From Thermococcus celer Vu 13 = JCM 8558 (GTDB lineage: Archaea > Methanobacteriota_B > Thermococci > Thermococcales > Thermococcaceae), in contig NZ_CP014854.1 in assembly GCF_002214365.1 (NCBI RefSeq), positions 806,001 to 870,000 on the forward strand: a DNA stretch of 64,000 nucleotides. Direction: 5' to 3'. Below the pieces are notes generated by a model, which was given only the letters and a program-made list of their open reading frames with translations, did no database searches and was not told the origin of the DNA. Positions 36,558-45,270 of this stretch are shown here, piece after piece; position 1 is the stretch's first letter, and the number at the start of each line of letters is the position of its first letter. The position numbers were made by a program, and so were the translations under genes.

Positions 36558-38494
36558 TCCTCTCCCTCCTCAACGGGCTTGAAGGCGCCGAACGGACACA
36601 CCTGGGCGCATCCACCGCAGCCCCAGCACATACTGGGCTCTACCCTCGCCTGCTTCTTCTCCTCGTCCCAGTAGATGGCCGGACAGCCGTAGGCGTTGAT
36701 ACATATCTTACAGCCCGTACAGGCCTCCTCGTCCACGTAGTATATCGGCCACTTCTCGCCCCTTCTCCTCATCTGTCCTACCTTGTAGAGGGCGCAGACC
36801 TGCCTCGACACGACGACGCTGACCCCCTCGACCTCGAGGGCCTTCTTCATGACCTCGTAGGTTCTCTTTATGTCGTAGGGGTCGACGACCTCGACGAAGT
36901 CGGCTCCCATCGCCTTGGCCACGTCCTCTATCGGGATCCTCTTACCCATGCCGTGCGGCGTCCTCCCCGTGCTCGGGTTCGGCTGGTCGCCGGTCATGGC
37001 CGTGACGAGGTTGTCGAGAACGACTATAAGCACGTTGGAGCGGTTGTATATTGCGTTCGCGAGGGCCGGAAGGCCCGTGTGGAAGAACGTGGAGTCGCCT
37101 ATCGTCGCCACGATGACCTTCTTCTCCTTCTTCCGCTCCTTCTCGCTCAGGGAGCCGTGCTGGGCTATCTCCAGGCCGTGGGCTATGCCTATAGAGCCAC
37201 CCATGGCGACCGTCGTGTCAACCGTATTTAACGGCGGGAGCACGCCGAGGGTGTAACAGCCTATGTCGCTCGGGTAGATACCCCTCGCCCTCGTGGCCTT
37301 CTTTATGGCGTAGAAGCTGTTCCTGTGCGGGCACGCCGGACAGAGGCTCGGTGGCCTCGGCGGGACGAGCTCGAGGGCCTTTTTGTACTTGGCGTCGAGC
37401 TCCCCGTAGTCCAGCGGCGTCTCAATCCCGAGGAACCTTGCTATGGCTTCCACAGCCCTCCTCGTCGTCATCTCGTAGACCCGCGGAACGAGGTCCTTCC
37501 CGTGGATCGGTATCCTGAGGCCCTTGTCGTACGCCCAGGTCTTGACCTGCTCCTCAACGACCGGTTCGAGCTCCTCGACGATGAGGACCTTCTCGAGGCC
37601 GTCGAAGAACTTCTCGAGCAGGCCGTAGGGGACGGGGAACGGCGTTCCGAGCTTGAGGATCCTGACGTTCTCCACGCCGAGCCAGTGAAGGGCCTCCTTG
37701 ACGTAGGAATATGACAGACCCGGGGCGATTACGCCGACCTTCGCGTTCTCGTCGCCCTCTATCCAGTTGAACGGCACCTCGTTGAACTCCTCCCGGATCT
37801 TCTCTATCTTCTCGAGGACGAGCGGGTGGAACTTCCTGGCGTTCGAGGGCACATCGACGAACCTGCTCGGGTCCTTCTTGAACTTCCCGAACTTTCTCTT
37901 TCCGGCTTTTATCTCCTCTGGAAGCTCGCCGAGGACGACCTCCCCCCTCGCGTGGGAGCTCCTCGTTGTGGTTCTCAGGATAACGAAGTGCTTGAACTTC
38001 TCGCTCAGCTCGAAGGCGTACTTCGCCATGTCCTTGGCTTCCTGCGGCGAACTCGGCTCGAGGACGGGGACGTTGGCAAACTTCGCGTAAACCCTCGTGT
38101 CCTGCTCGTTCTGGCTGCTCCACATGCTCGGGTCGTCGGCCACCATGATCACGAAGCCGCCCTCAACGCCCATGCCGACCGAGCTGAGGAAGGTGTCCGC
38201 CGCGACGTTGAGGCCGACGTGCTTCATGGCCGTCATGGCCCTCAGACCGCTCCACGCGGCGGCCAGGGCCGTCTCAAAGGCGACCTTCTCGTTGGTGGAG
38301 TACTCCATGTAAACTCCTGCCCTCTCCGCCACAACCGCCATGGTGTCCGTCAGTTCGGAGCTCGGGGTTCCCGGGTAGGCCGCGTAGACCGCCACGTTGG
38401 CCTCCAGTGCCCCCCTCGCTATAGCTTGGTTGCCGAGGAGGAGCACCTTCTCCCCCGGCTTGTCCCACAAAACCATGTCCGTAACCTTCGCCAT
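36554..38494 (-). CDS. iorA: Indolepyruvate:ferredoxin oxidoreductase, alpha subunit
   Basis: A 646-residue catalytic subunit. It contains the pyrimidine-binding domain at the N terminus ([22 protein letters not shown]), a transketolase C-like middle part, a TPP-binding domain ([19 protein letters not shown], about 445-475), and a C-terminal ferredoxin domain with CTGCKIC and [12 protein letters not shown] motifs for two [4Fe-4S] clusters. It acts on indolepyruvate and other aryl pyruvates. GGAGGTG upstream of the ATG lies in the last codons of the small vapC-like gene. Operon with acdA suggests energy conservation from aromatic amino acid fermentation. Confidence 0.94.
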   Translation of the reverse strand: MAKVTDMVLWDKPGEKVLLLGNQAIARGALEANVAVYAAYPGTPSSELTDTMAVVAERAGVYMEYSTNEKVAFETALAAAWSGLRAMTAMKHVGLNVAADTFLSSVGMGVEGGFVIMVADDPSMWSSQNEQDTRVYAKFANVPVLEPSSPQEAKDMAKYAFELSEKFKHFVILRTTTRSSHARGEVVLGELPEEIKAGKRKFGKFKKDPSRFVDVPSNARKFHPLVLEKIEKIREEFNEVPFNWIEGDENAKVGVIAPGLSYSYVKEALHWLGVENVRILKLGTPFPVPYGLLEKFFDGLEKVLIVEELEPVVEEQVKTWAYDKGLRIPIHGKDLVPRVYEMTTRRAVEAIARFLGIETPLDYGELDAKYKKALELVPPRPPSLCPACPHRNSFYAIKKATRARGIYPSDIGCYTLGVLPPLNTVDTTVAMGGSIGIAHGLEIAQHGSLSEKERKKEKKVIVATIGDSTFFHTGLPALANAIYNRSNVLIVVLDNLVTAMTGDQPNPSTGRTPHGMGKRIPIEDVAKAMGADFVEVVDPYDIKRTYEVMKKALEVEGVSVVVSRQVCALYKVGQMRRRGEKWPIYYVDEEACTGCKICINAYGCPAIYWDEEKKQARVEPSMCWGCGGCAQVCPFGAFKPVEEGEE

Positions 38495-38812
38495 TCACAC
38501 ACCTCCAGGTAACTCCTTGTAAAACCTTTCAACATCCGTTTCGTCCAAAATGTAAAAAGCCCTCACACCTATCTTCCCGGCCCTCTTAACCATGTCTTTA
38601 TCGGATGAAAGAAGGATTGCGTTGAACTTTTTGGCTCCGGTTAGTCGTTTAATCAGGCTAACGGTTTCAACGACCCCCAGTCGGGGGATTACCAGAGGTT
38701 CTCTTCTGCTTTCCGCGGCGGAGATAACCCCTCTGGCCAGTTCGTTTCGTTTTTCCTTCCCCCTAACCGGAATCGTAGCGTCTATGAGGACAGACGTATC
38801 AACCACGAGCAT
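38495..38812 (-). CDS. VapC-like PIN protein with internal deletion
   Basis: A 105-residue PIN-domain relative. The N terminus (MLVVDTSVLIDATIPVRGK) and the E-containing helix (IPRLGVVETVSLIKRLTGA) are normal, but the sequence then jumps to KKFNAILLSSDKDMVKRAGK, the last strand and helix of the fold. About 35-45 residues, including the helix that normally carries the third active-site Asp, are missing without a frameshift. The protein is probably inactive as a nuclease. It lies between a small VapB-like gene and iorA, and its 3' end holds the iorA ribosome-binding site. Confidence 0.7.
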   Translation of the reverse strand: MLVVDTSVLIDATIPVRGKEKRNELARGVISAAESRREPLVIPRLGVVETVSLIKRLTGAKKFNAILLSSDKDMVKRAGKIGVRAFYILDETDVERFYKELPGGV

Positions 38813-38957
38813 CTCTCATCTCCCTGAGGACCTTGTGAGGGTCTTCCTCGATCTCCCCGATTAACTCTTTAACCTTCATGTAAACGTCGTCTATGGTGGG
38901 CGGCGAGGTCTCCTTCGGTTGTAACCCCTTCTTGACCCCCTCCGTTTTCACGGGCAT
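38799..38957 (-). CDS. Small VapB-like antitoxin
   Basis: A 52-residue charged protein (MPVKTEGVKKGLQPKET, then a helix VYMKVKELIGEIEEDPHKVL) with GGGGTGAGG before its ATG. It begins 2 bases after the acdA stop and overlaps the vapC-like gene by 14 bases, the usual antitoxin position. The helix would bind the toxin; no clear DNA-binding domain is seen. Assignment rests on position and size. Confidence 0.6.
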   Translation of the reverse strand: MPVKTEGVKKGLQPKETSPPTIDDVYMKVKELIGEIEEDPHKVLREMRDARG

Positions 38958-38959
38958 CC

Positions 38960-40333
38960 TCACCCCTTCAAAACTCCCCTTGCCTTCGCAAACTCGACGA
39001 GCGCGTATGCACCGGCGGCGACATCTTCTGGCCTCTCGTAGCTCGGGATCCCGTTCCTTTCGAGAAGCTCCTTGGCCTCCTCGCTCACGTAGCCTGCCAT
39101 GAACAGGCCGAGGACGGGCTTCCCGTTGTTCACCTCCTTGACTGCCCTGATGACCCCCTCCGCGTGCTCCGTCGGTGTCATGCCCGCGAAGGTGGGAACG
39201 ACGCAGATGCTTATCAGCAGGTCAACGTTTTTGTCCTCGAGGAGAGCCCTGGCGGTTCTGTAGTAATCCTCGCCACGGGCGCTCGCTATCATGTCCACGG
39301 GGTTTTTCACCGCAGCCATCGGCGGGAGGAACGAGCGGAGCTCCTCTATGGTTTCGTCCTCGAGGTCGGCGAGCTTGAGGCCGAGCCGGTCTATAGCGTC
39401 CGCCGTCAGAACCCCCGGGCCGCCGGCGTTGGTCATTATCGCGACGCGCTTGCCCTTGGGCAGTGGCTGGGTGAACGCCCTTGCCATGCTGAGCATGTCG
39501 TCTATCGTGTCGGCGATGATAACGCCGCTCTGCTTGAACGCCGCCTCGTATATCCTGTAGGAGCCGGCTAATGAACCTGTATGAGAAGAAGCCGCCCTCG
39601 CACCGCTCTCGCTCCTTCCGGCTTTTAAAACGATGACGGGTTTCTTCCGGGTGACCCTCCTGGCCACATCCATGAAGCGCCGCCCGTCCCTGAGACCCTC
39701 GATGTAGAGGGCGATGGCCCTGTCCTCCTCGGTGTCGGCCAAGTACTCCATGAACTCGGCGAAGTCCACGTCGGCCATGTTGCCTATGCTGACGAACTTG
39801 GAGAAACCTATCCCCTCCTTGACCGTCTTGTAGATTATGCCCGCCCCGAGGGCGCCGCTCTGACTTATGAAGGCTATGTCGCCCCTCTTCGCGTTCATGA
39901 CGAAGGTGGCGTTCATGTCGTTGTGGGTGTTCATTATCCCGACGCAGTTCGGTCCGACTATCCTCATGCCGTACCTACGGGCTATCTCGACGAGCTCGCG
40001 CTCCTCCCTCTTCCCTTCCTCCCCGACCTCGCCAAAGCCCGCGGTTATGAGGATTATCCCCTTAACGCCCTTCTCGCCGCAGTCCACTACCGTTTCCTTG
40101 ACGAAGCGCTTCGGAACGACGATGACCGCCAGGTCGACCTCGCCCGGAATCTCCTTCACGTTCCTGTAAGCCTTAACCCCCTGGACGACCTCGTCCTTGA
40201 CGTTCACTGGGTAAACCTTCCCTTCCTTATAGCCCTTCAGGTTCTTGAAGACCTCGTAGCCGAGTTTGAGCGGGTCGTTGGACGCCCCGATGACGGCTAT
40301 GCCCTTTGGCCTGAAGAAGTAATCGAACGTCAT
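38960..40333 (-). CDS. acdA: Acyl-CoA synthetase (ADP-forming), alpha subunit
   Basis: A 457-residue subunit of the archaeal ADP-forming acyl-CoA synthetase. It carries the CoA-binding Rossmann domain (IAVIGASNDPLKLGYEVFKN) and succinyl-CoA-synthetase-like domains with the phospho-His at residue 251 in ASSHTGSLAGS. Length equals the P. furiosus ACS II alpha subunit, which favours aryl-CoA such as phenylacetyl- and indoleacetyl-CoA. Placement upstream of iorAB supports that role: IOR makes aryl-acetyl-CoA and ACS recovers ATP from it. The ATP-grasp beta subunit is not in the window. Confidence 0.9.
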   Translation of the reverse strand: MTFDYFFRPKGIAVIGASNDPLKLGYEVFKNLKGYKEGKVYPVNVKDEVVQGVKAYRNVKEIPGEVDLAVIVVPKRFVKETVVDCGEKGVKGIILITAGFGEVGEEGKREERELVEIARRYGMRIVGPNCVGIMNTHNDMNATFVMNAKRGDIAFISQSGALGAGIIYKTVKEGIGFSKFVSIGNMADVDFAEFMEYLADTEEDRAIALYIEGLRDGRRFMDVARRVTRKKPVIVLKAGRSESGARAASSHTGSLAGSYRIYEAAFKQSGVIIADTIDDMLSMARAFTQPLPKGKRVAIMTNAGGPGVLTADAIDRLGLKLADLEDETIEELRSFLPPMAAVKNPVDMIASARGEDYYRTARALLEDKNVDLLISICVVPTFAGMTPTEHAEGVIRAVKEVNNGKPVLGLFMAGYVSEEAKELLERNGIPSYERPEDVAAGAYALVEFAKARGVLKG

Positions 40334-40517
40334 CGCATCACCGGTCTAAAGTCCACGGGATTCTATATAAGCTTTCCCAAAAAGGACAGCGAGACAAATA
40401 TGGGCACGGAAGAGAAAAAGTAAGGCTCCGATGGGCTAAAACAGACATTACTGAGCATAACTCCACCCCCCGAAAGACTTAAGTGAGCCATGGTTATTAT
40501 ATTCGCGGGGTGGTACC

Positions 40518-41192
40518 ATGGTGAAGGTGAGGTTCCTGGGCCACGCGGCGTTTCTGATAGAGGGGAGCAGGAGGATCCTGATAGACCCGTTCCTGACCGG
40601 GAATCCCGTGGCGGCCGTCAAGCCGGAAGAGGTGGACGCGGATCTCATACTCGTGACCCACGCCCACGGGGATCACATCGGTGATGCGCCGGAGATAGCC
40701 AGGAGAACCGGAGCGAAGATCGTCGCGATGTACGATATAGCCAACTACCTCGTTGAGAAGGAGAAGGGGATAACGACCATCGGCATGAACTACGGGCCGA
40801 CCGAGATCGATGGGGTCAAAATCGTTCAGGTCCCCGCCTGGCACTCCAGCAGCGACGGCAAGTACGGCATCGGAAACCCCTGCGGCTACATAGTCACCCT
40901 CGACGGCGTTACGGTGTACCACGCGGGCGACACCTTCATCTTCGGCGACATGAAACTCCTCTCCGAGCTCTACGGGCCCATCGATGTTGCCCTCCTTCCG
41001 ATAGGCGGACACTTCACGATGGGGGTTAAGGAGGCCGCCAAGGCCGTGGAGCTCCTCAGGCCGAGGAAGGTCGTCCCGATGCACTACAACACCTGGCCGC
41101 CGATCTCAGCGGACCCCGAGGAGTTCAGGAGGCTCGTGGGGGGCAAAGCCGAGGTTGTGATCCTCAAACCCGGCGAGACCCTGGAGCTTTGA
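40518..41192 (+). CDS. UPF0173 metallo-beta-lactamase-fold hydrolase
   Basis: A 224-residue MBL-fold protein of the UPF0173 group. Metal ligands appear in THAHGDHIGD (His48, His50, Asp52, His53), WHSSSDG, YHAGDTFIF and PMHYNTWP. Substrate unknown. GGGTGGTACC precedes the ATG, and a TATA-like TATTATATTC lies about 20-25 bases upstream. It is followed 45 bases later by the membrane-anchored regulator gene, which has its own ribosome-binding site. Confidence 0.88.
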   Translation: MVKVRFLGHAAFLIEGSRRILIDPFLTGNPVAAVKPEEVDADLILVTHAHGDHIGDAPEIARRTGAKIVAMYDIANYLVEKEKGITTIGMNYGPTEIDGVKIVQVPAWHSSSDGKYGIGNPCGYIVTLDGVTVYHAGDTFIFGDMKLLSELYGPIDVALLPIGGHFTMGVKEAAKAVELLRPRKVVPMHYNTWPPISADPEEFRRLVGGKAEVVILKPGETLEL

Positions 41193-41237
41193 AAAACCTT
41201 TTAAGGGGCTTTCCTTACCCTTTTTTCAGGTGGTGGA

Positions 41238-42245
41238 ATGGTCAAAAGGGCTCTGGCGTTGGTACTAATCTTCATAGCGTTCTCATCCTTCCTCATCCCC
41301 CTCTCCTCGGCCCAGGGAGGCGGGAACGAGGGTCCCAAGTACGATTTAATCATCGTCAGGAACGACGATCTGATCGATTACATCGTCGCGCTCCCCTACG
41401 CGAAGATGCTCGACGTCCCGATTCTTCCGGTTAACCCGAAGGAACTCGATCCCGGTACCATGGCCCAGCTCCAGAGCTACTCCCAGTTCGGGTGGAACCA
41501 CGTGCTCATAATAGGCGACTCCCAGGCGGTGAGTGACACCGTCCAGGACGAGCTACTCAGGATGGGCTTCACTGTCGAGAGGATAGGCGGTGCGGTTAGA
41601 ACGGAGACGGCCGCAAAGCTGGCGCTGTACTTCTATCCGAACGGTTACGATACCGTCGTCGTCGCCAGCTCCAGCGATTACGGCTCGGCCCTGGCGGCGG
41701 CGAGGTGGGCCATGATATACGGCTACCCCCTGCTTTTAACGCAGGAGGATGCGCTCTCCGATTCGACGGCCAGCGCGTTGAAGAAACTCCACCCGGATCT
41801 CGTCCTCCTGATGGGGGCGGGCATGTCAAAGGACGTCCAGACCAAAATAGAGAGCATGGGTTACCAAACCTACTGGGTCAAGGAGACCCTCAAGATAACT
41901 GTGCCCAAGCAGCCCAAGGAAACTAACTGGGTAACGGTGGTGGCCGCGGTGTTGCTCTCGCTCGCCGTTGCGGTTCCGGTCTCGCTCTACTACGCCAAGA
42001 AGAAGTGGTCCTCCAACAGGGTTCCCATCGAGGTCCTAACCGAGAAGGAGCGCATAGTTGTTAAGGCCATCCTCGAGAAGGGCGGCGTCGTCAAGCAGGA
42101 GGAACTGCCGGAGCTCACGGGCTATTCCCGGCCGACCATAAGCAGGATCATCCAGGAGCTCGAGAAGAAGCAGCTCATTGAGAGGAAGAAGGTCGGGAAG
42201 ACCTTCACCGTCAGGCTCACGAAGGAGATAGTCATGAGGGAGTGA
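41238..42245 (+). CDS. Membrane-tethered regulator: CWB2-like ectodomain, TM helix, cytoplasmic winged helix
   Basis: A 335-residue protein with a clear order of parts: signal peptide (1-25, cleavage after SSA), an extracellular alpha/beta region resembling cell-wall-binding repeat 2 (about 34-215, with repeated units such as HVLIIGDSQAVSD and LVLLMGAGMSKDV), a single membrane helix (231-252), and a cytoplasmic winged helix (about 262-333, EELPELTGYSRPTISRIIQELEKKQLI). It looks like a one-component sensor whose DNA-binding domain is anchored at the membrane. GGTGGTGG precedes the ATG. Ligand and targets unknown. Confidence 0.8.
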   Translation: MVKRALALVLIFIAFSSFLIPLSSAQGGGNEGPKYDLIIVRNDDLIDYIVALPYAKMLDVPILPVNPKELDPGTMAQLQSYSQFGWNHVLIIGDSQAVSDTVQDELLRMGFTVERIGGAVRTETAAKLALYFYPNGYDTVVVASSSDYGSALAAARWAMIYGYPLLLTQEDALSDSTASALKKLHPDLVLLMGAGMSKDVQTKIESMGYQTYWVKETLKITVPKQPKETNWVTVVAAVLLSLAVAVPVSLYYAKKKWSSNRVPIEVLTEKERIVVKAILEKGGVVKQEELPELTGYSRPTISRIIQELEKKQLIERKKVGKTFTVRLTKEIVMRE

Positions 42246-42317
42246 CGGTCGGTAAGCCCGAAACCGTTCATCACCTTTCAGGCCTGGCCGTCCTCCTCAT
42301 CCCAAAGAAAAAAGGGG

Positions 42318-42461
42318 TTATTTCTTGAAGAGGTGGCCGTGGGACTTGCTCACGTGTCTCGCGTAGTCTCTGGACTTTCTAAACAGCATGCCACAGCGCG
42401 GGCAGCGGTAGTAGCGGGTTCCGTCGCGGTCGTAGAACACAACCGCCTTCAGCTCCGCCAT
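42318..42461 (-). CDS. Small C2H2 zinc-finger protein
   Basis: A 47-residue protein that is essentially one classical zinc finger: Cys20 and Cys23 (CPRC), then His36 and His41 (HVSKSH), spacing C-x2-C-x12-H-x4-H. The N terminus is [28 protein letters not shown] precedes the ATG. It is encoded alone, convergent with the membrane regulator gene. It may bind DNA, RNA or protein; no experimentally known role can be given. Confidence 0.78.
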   Translation of the reverse strand: MAELKAVVFYDRDGTRYYRCPRCGMLFRKSRDYARHVSKSHGHLFKK

Positions 42462-42527
42462 CGCCACCACCCGGCCGCTATATGGGGAGGGCCCTTTTTA
42501 AAATTTTACGGGGGTAAGTCGGGTGGA

Positions 42528-43349
42528 TCAGACCCACACCCTGTTGCCCTTGATTTTCAGGTAACCGAGCCTCTGGAGCTCTTTGAGAAAGTCCTCCACT
42601 GCGTCCTCGTCGAAGTAAACGTTGAGCCTCCCACCTCCGCTCTCCACGACGATGGGTTCCCTCTCGAGAAGGGCCTCTATCAGCTCTTTCTTCTTCCCGT
42701 GCTTCTCCGCCAGCTTCACGACCACTCCCGCCAGAACGGAGCGCGCTATGCCGTCGAACATCGCCTCCGTTACGCTTTCCTCCGTGGCGTACTCCCCGGC
42801 TATCTCAAGGGCGGTTTCAATGAGCTCCCTATCCACCTCCACCACCTCAACGAAGTACCTCTTCTCCATGACGTATTCGGTTATCATCCTCGTTTCGAAG
42901 TGCTTCTCGAGTTCCTCAATGTACTCCTCGACCACCTCTATGGGAAAGCGGAGCTCCACCTTCAGGTTATCCAGAACCGGTTCCTTCACGAGCACGAGTT
43001 TTCCGTCCTCCTCGACCACCTGACCGCTCTCCATCAGGGCCTTGAGCACCAGGAGCCTTCCGAGGTCGGACTCATCGAGGAGCTCATCCAGTTCTTTCTC
43101 CTGCCCCGGCTCCCAGTTCTCCATTATCTCCTGGAAGGACAGCTTTAACTCGTCGAGGTTCTCCCCCAGGGGGCCTATCCCCGCGGCCTTTTCAACGAGT
43201 TCGGCGTACGTACCTTCCACAACTACGTAGTGGGAGATATCGGGCGTTACCTCCTCGCGGGTTCGGTTCATTATACCCGCCCGGCTCAGCTCCCTCGAGA
43301 GTGCGTTCATGTCCTCCTTCCTCAGAACTTCGAACCTCAAATCCCTCAC
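42528..43349 (-). CDS. Conserved hypothetical protein (alpha-rich, 273 residues)
   Basis: Not recognised. Mostly charged helices with several glutamate-rich stretches; a possible C-terminal winged-helix-like end (FLKELQRLGYLKIKGNRVWV). No Cys, no membrane segment, no signal peptide. A TATA box (GTTATAAC, about 43371-43378) lies 25-26 bases before GTG 43349, suggesting a leaderless mRNA starting there; a TTG four codons earlier is less likely. It is downstream of a membrane protein and a creatininase-like gene on the same strand but has this separate promoter. Confidence 0.6.
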   Translation of the reverse strand: MRDLRFEVLRKEDMNALSRELSRAGIMNRTREEVTPDISHYVVVEGTYAELVEKAAGIGPLGENLDELKLSFQEIMENWEPGQEKELDELLDESDLGRLLVLKALMESGQVVEEDGKLVLVKEPVLDNLKVELRFPIEVVEEYIEELEKHFETRMITEYVMEKRYFVEVVEVDRELIETALEIAGEYATEESVTEAMFDGIARSVLAGVVVKLAEKHGKKKELIEALLEREPIVVESGGGRLNVYFDEDAVEDFLKELQRLGYLKIKGNRVWV

Positions 43350-43380
43350 CCGATAAAACAACGCGTCATTTGTTATAACC

Positions 43381-44022
43381 TTAGCCCTCGATGAGCCCGG
43401 ACAGGAGAGCCCTCATGGGTCCATTGCCGAGGCTTGAGAGGGCCTCCCTCACCTCCCCCTCCAGCTCGGGGCGGAATCTGGTGTAGAGGTACAGGGAGTA
43501 GGCCATAACCTTTGGGTCGCCCTCCCCCATCCTCTCAACCGCCCCGGCGAGCAGGGAATCGTTGAGTAGCTCCTCCGCCAGAGCCTCCATCGCCTCCCTG
43601 TCATCCTTCTCGACGGCCTCGCGCAGGGGCTTGTAGAAGCGGGAAAGCACGAGCCTCGCGAGCCTCTCCCTTTCCTCGAGCTCGTCCATGGGTGTTTTTG
43701 GTTCCGCCCTCCTGCCGAGCCAGTAGTAGGCAACGGATAGCACGATTACAACGAGGGTTACGAGAAGGTACGGGAGCACGGGAAGGTTGAAACTGTAGGG
43801 GAGGCGGTGCCCGACGGCGATGAGTGAGAGAAACCCGAGAAGGATCCAGATGCCCATGAGAACGAGGTAGTAAAGAGAATAATCGTCCCTCCTGATGACG
43901 TTGTACCTTGACGGGGAACCCACCTCCTCAAGGTAGCGGAGCCTCTCCTCGGCTATATCGATCTCAGCCTGCAGGCGTTTTATGCGCCTGTCTATCTCAT
44001 CGAGAACCGCATCACGTCCCAT
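43381..44022 (-). CDS. Hypothetical membrane protein with N-terminal coiled coil
   Basis: A 213-residue protein. Residues 5-35 form a likely coiled coil (IDRRIKRLQAEIDIAEERLRYLEEV written over two heptads or so), followed by two membrane helices (about 50-70 and 80-102) and a cytoplasmic helical domain of about 100 residues. Function unknown. Its start overlaps the end of the creatininase-like gene by 11 bases, so the two are cotranscribed. Confidence 0.65.
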   Translation of the reverse strand: MGRDAVLDEIDRRIKRLQAEIDIAEERLRYLEEVGSPSRYNVIRRDDYSLYYLVLMGIWILLGFLSLIAVGHRLPYSFNLPVLPYLLVTLVVIVLSVAYYWLGRRAEPKTPMDELEERERLARLVLSRFYKPLREAVEKDDREAMEALAEELLNDSLLAGAVERMGEGDPKVMAYSLYLYTRFRPELEGEVREALSSLGNGPMRALLSGLIEG

Positions 44023-44737
44023 CGTTCTCCCCCGCTATCAGGCGGGCTATCTTCTCGCTGACGACGCTCAGAATGGCCTCCCCCTTCTCGGCCGTCGCCC
44101 CGGATGGGTCATCGTTCACACCGTCCGGGAACAGCTCTCTCCCTACGTCCCTCTTGATTACCCTGACCTTCGAGCGTCTCTTCCTTCCCCTTGCCTCTTC
44201 CATCCTCACGAGCCCGGGTCTTATCGCGAGCATCACGGACGTTTCGTCCTCTCCGGCGTGCCCCTGGCTTGAGCATACGCTGAGGATGTCCTCTCGGAAG
44301 TCCAGCCACCAGTTTACGAGCCATACCTCCGTTTCGGGAAACTCCTGGGCCACTTCCTCGGCCGCCAGGACCAGCGGGGAGTAGTTTCCGCCGTGTCCGT
44401 TGAGGAGGACTATTCGCCTGAAGCCCTCAACCGCGAACTCCCTCATTATCTCCCGGACGTAGGCCATGAACGCCCCTCCACCCACGTTCACGGTTCCGGG
44501 GTAGGCGTTGAGGACGAAGGTGTGCCCGTACCACACGGGCGGGGCCACGAGGACACCAAAGCCGAGCTCTTGGAGTCTCTCCTCGACCCGCTTCGCTATC
44601 TCGAGGGGGGCGAAGGTATCGGTTCCGAGCGGGAGGTGCCGCCCGTGGGCCTCGACGCTCCCAACGGGGAGTATCACGGTGTCAACGCTCCCCTTCAGTT
44701 TCTCAAACTCCGGCCAGGTTAACTCTTCCATGCGCAT
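44012..44737 (-). CDS. Creatininase family amidohydrolase
   Basis: A 241-residue creatininase-fold protein. Metal-binding residues are recognisable in PVGSVEAHGRHLPLGTDT, LNGHGGN and HAGEDETS. Archaeal relatives include ArfB, the formamide hydrolase of riboflavin and F420 synthesis, and other uncharacterised amidohydrolases. Several Met codons are clustered at the start; ATG 44737 (MRMEELTW) is preferred because GTGATG lies just upstream. It overlaps the coiled-coil membrane protein gene and is the last gene before the island. Confidence 0.82.
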   Translation of the reverse strand: MRMEELTWPEFEKLKGSVDTVILPVGSVEAHGRHLPLGTDTFAPLEIAKRVEERLQELGFGVLVAPPVWYGHTFVLNAYPGTVNVGGGAFMAYVREIMREFAVEGFRRIVLLNGHGGNYSPLVLAAEEVAQEFPETEVWLVNWWLDFREDILSVCSSQGHAGEDETSVMLAIRPGLVRMEEARGRKRRSKVRVIKRDVGRELFPDGVNDDPSGATAEKGEAILSVVSEKIARLIAGENDGT

Positions 44738-44801
44738 GGTCATCACGGGGGTTGGTGGGCGCGGGACCTAATAAGAATTTTCTATGGTTTATGGGAGACC
44801 G

Positions 44802-45105
44802 TTAAGATAAGTTGGGCATCATTTCCAGAGAATTATAAAGCGCAAAAACCAGCCAGCTTTGAACTGAAGTAAAAGAAGACCTGTACGGGAACCTGTTCCA
44901 AAACCTCTCAGTCCTCATCTTCAGCAAAGAAAAAACAGACTCAACAACACTCCGCTCACTAAACTGCTTAAACCTCAACCCTAACCTCTGAAAAGCCCAC
45001 AAACCCTTTATCAATCACAAACTCAGGCTCACCCCCAGTACTTAAGAACCCTATGCAAGAACAGGTAAGCGTCCAGACTAATCCTCCCCTGGAGAGGTGA
45101 ACAGA
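44802..45105 (-). mobile_element. IS relic A: C-terminal part of DDE transposase
   Basis: On the minus strand this encodes, with one frameshift near 45010-45035, the C-terminal half of a transposase: SLDAYLFLHRVLKYWG, then EPEFVIDKG, then LRFKQFSERSVVESVFSLLK and WNRFPYRSSFTSVQSW to a stop at 44802. It resembles the IS6-like elements common in Pyrococcus and Thermococcus. No terminal inverted repeats are evident. Bases 44912-45080 are identical to the right-hand relic. Its upstream side runs into a truncated aspartokinase gene. Confidence 0.75.
44912..45080. repeat. 169-bp direct repeat, left copy
   Basis: Identical base for base, in the same orientation, to 62487-62655. The repeat is transposase coding sequence, and includes the same frameshift in both copies. 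Flanking sequences differ immediately outside it on both sides. The copies are 17,575 bases apart. Confidence 0.97.
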
Positions 45106-45270
45106 TGTGACCCCTTCGAGTGCTGAAAGCACAACCATAACCTCATTGTTTTCATAAAGTCTCAAAACAAACTCTAAAGCCTCATTAAAAGAGTCTCTAA
45201 TAGAGCTTCCTCCAAATTTAACAACTATCCTTCTGTTGGAGAGAGTTTGTAAATCACCTATTTGAATCAC
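45106..45270 (-). pseudogene. Aspartokinase, 5' fragment only
   Basis: The minus strand encodes about 55 residues of an aspartate kinase N terminus (IVVKFGGSSIRDSFNEAL is the ATP-binding start; MVVLSALEGVT follows) before the reading runs into transposase sequence. A full enzyme has about 450 residues. Promoter and signal remain: a TATA-like CTTATATTTG near 45297-45306 and AAGGAGAG before the GTG start at 45270. The gene is therefore cut at its 3' side by the IS relic. Confidence 0.75.

Noticed and set aside
44968-45270. A single 100-residue protein reading from the aspartokinase start through the repeat
   Set aside because: It is a chimera: the first 55 residues are aspartokinase, the rest is transposase sequence read in a wrong frame.
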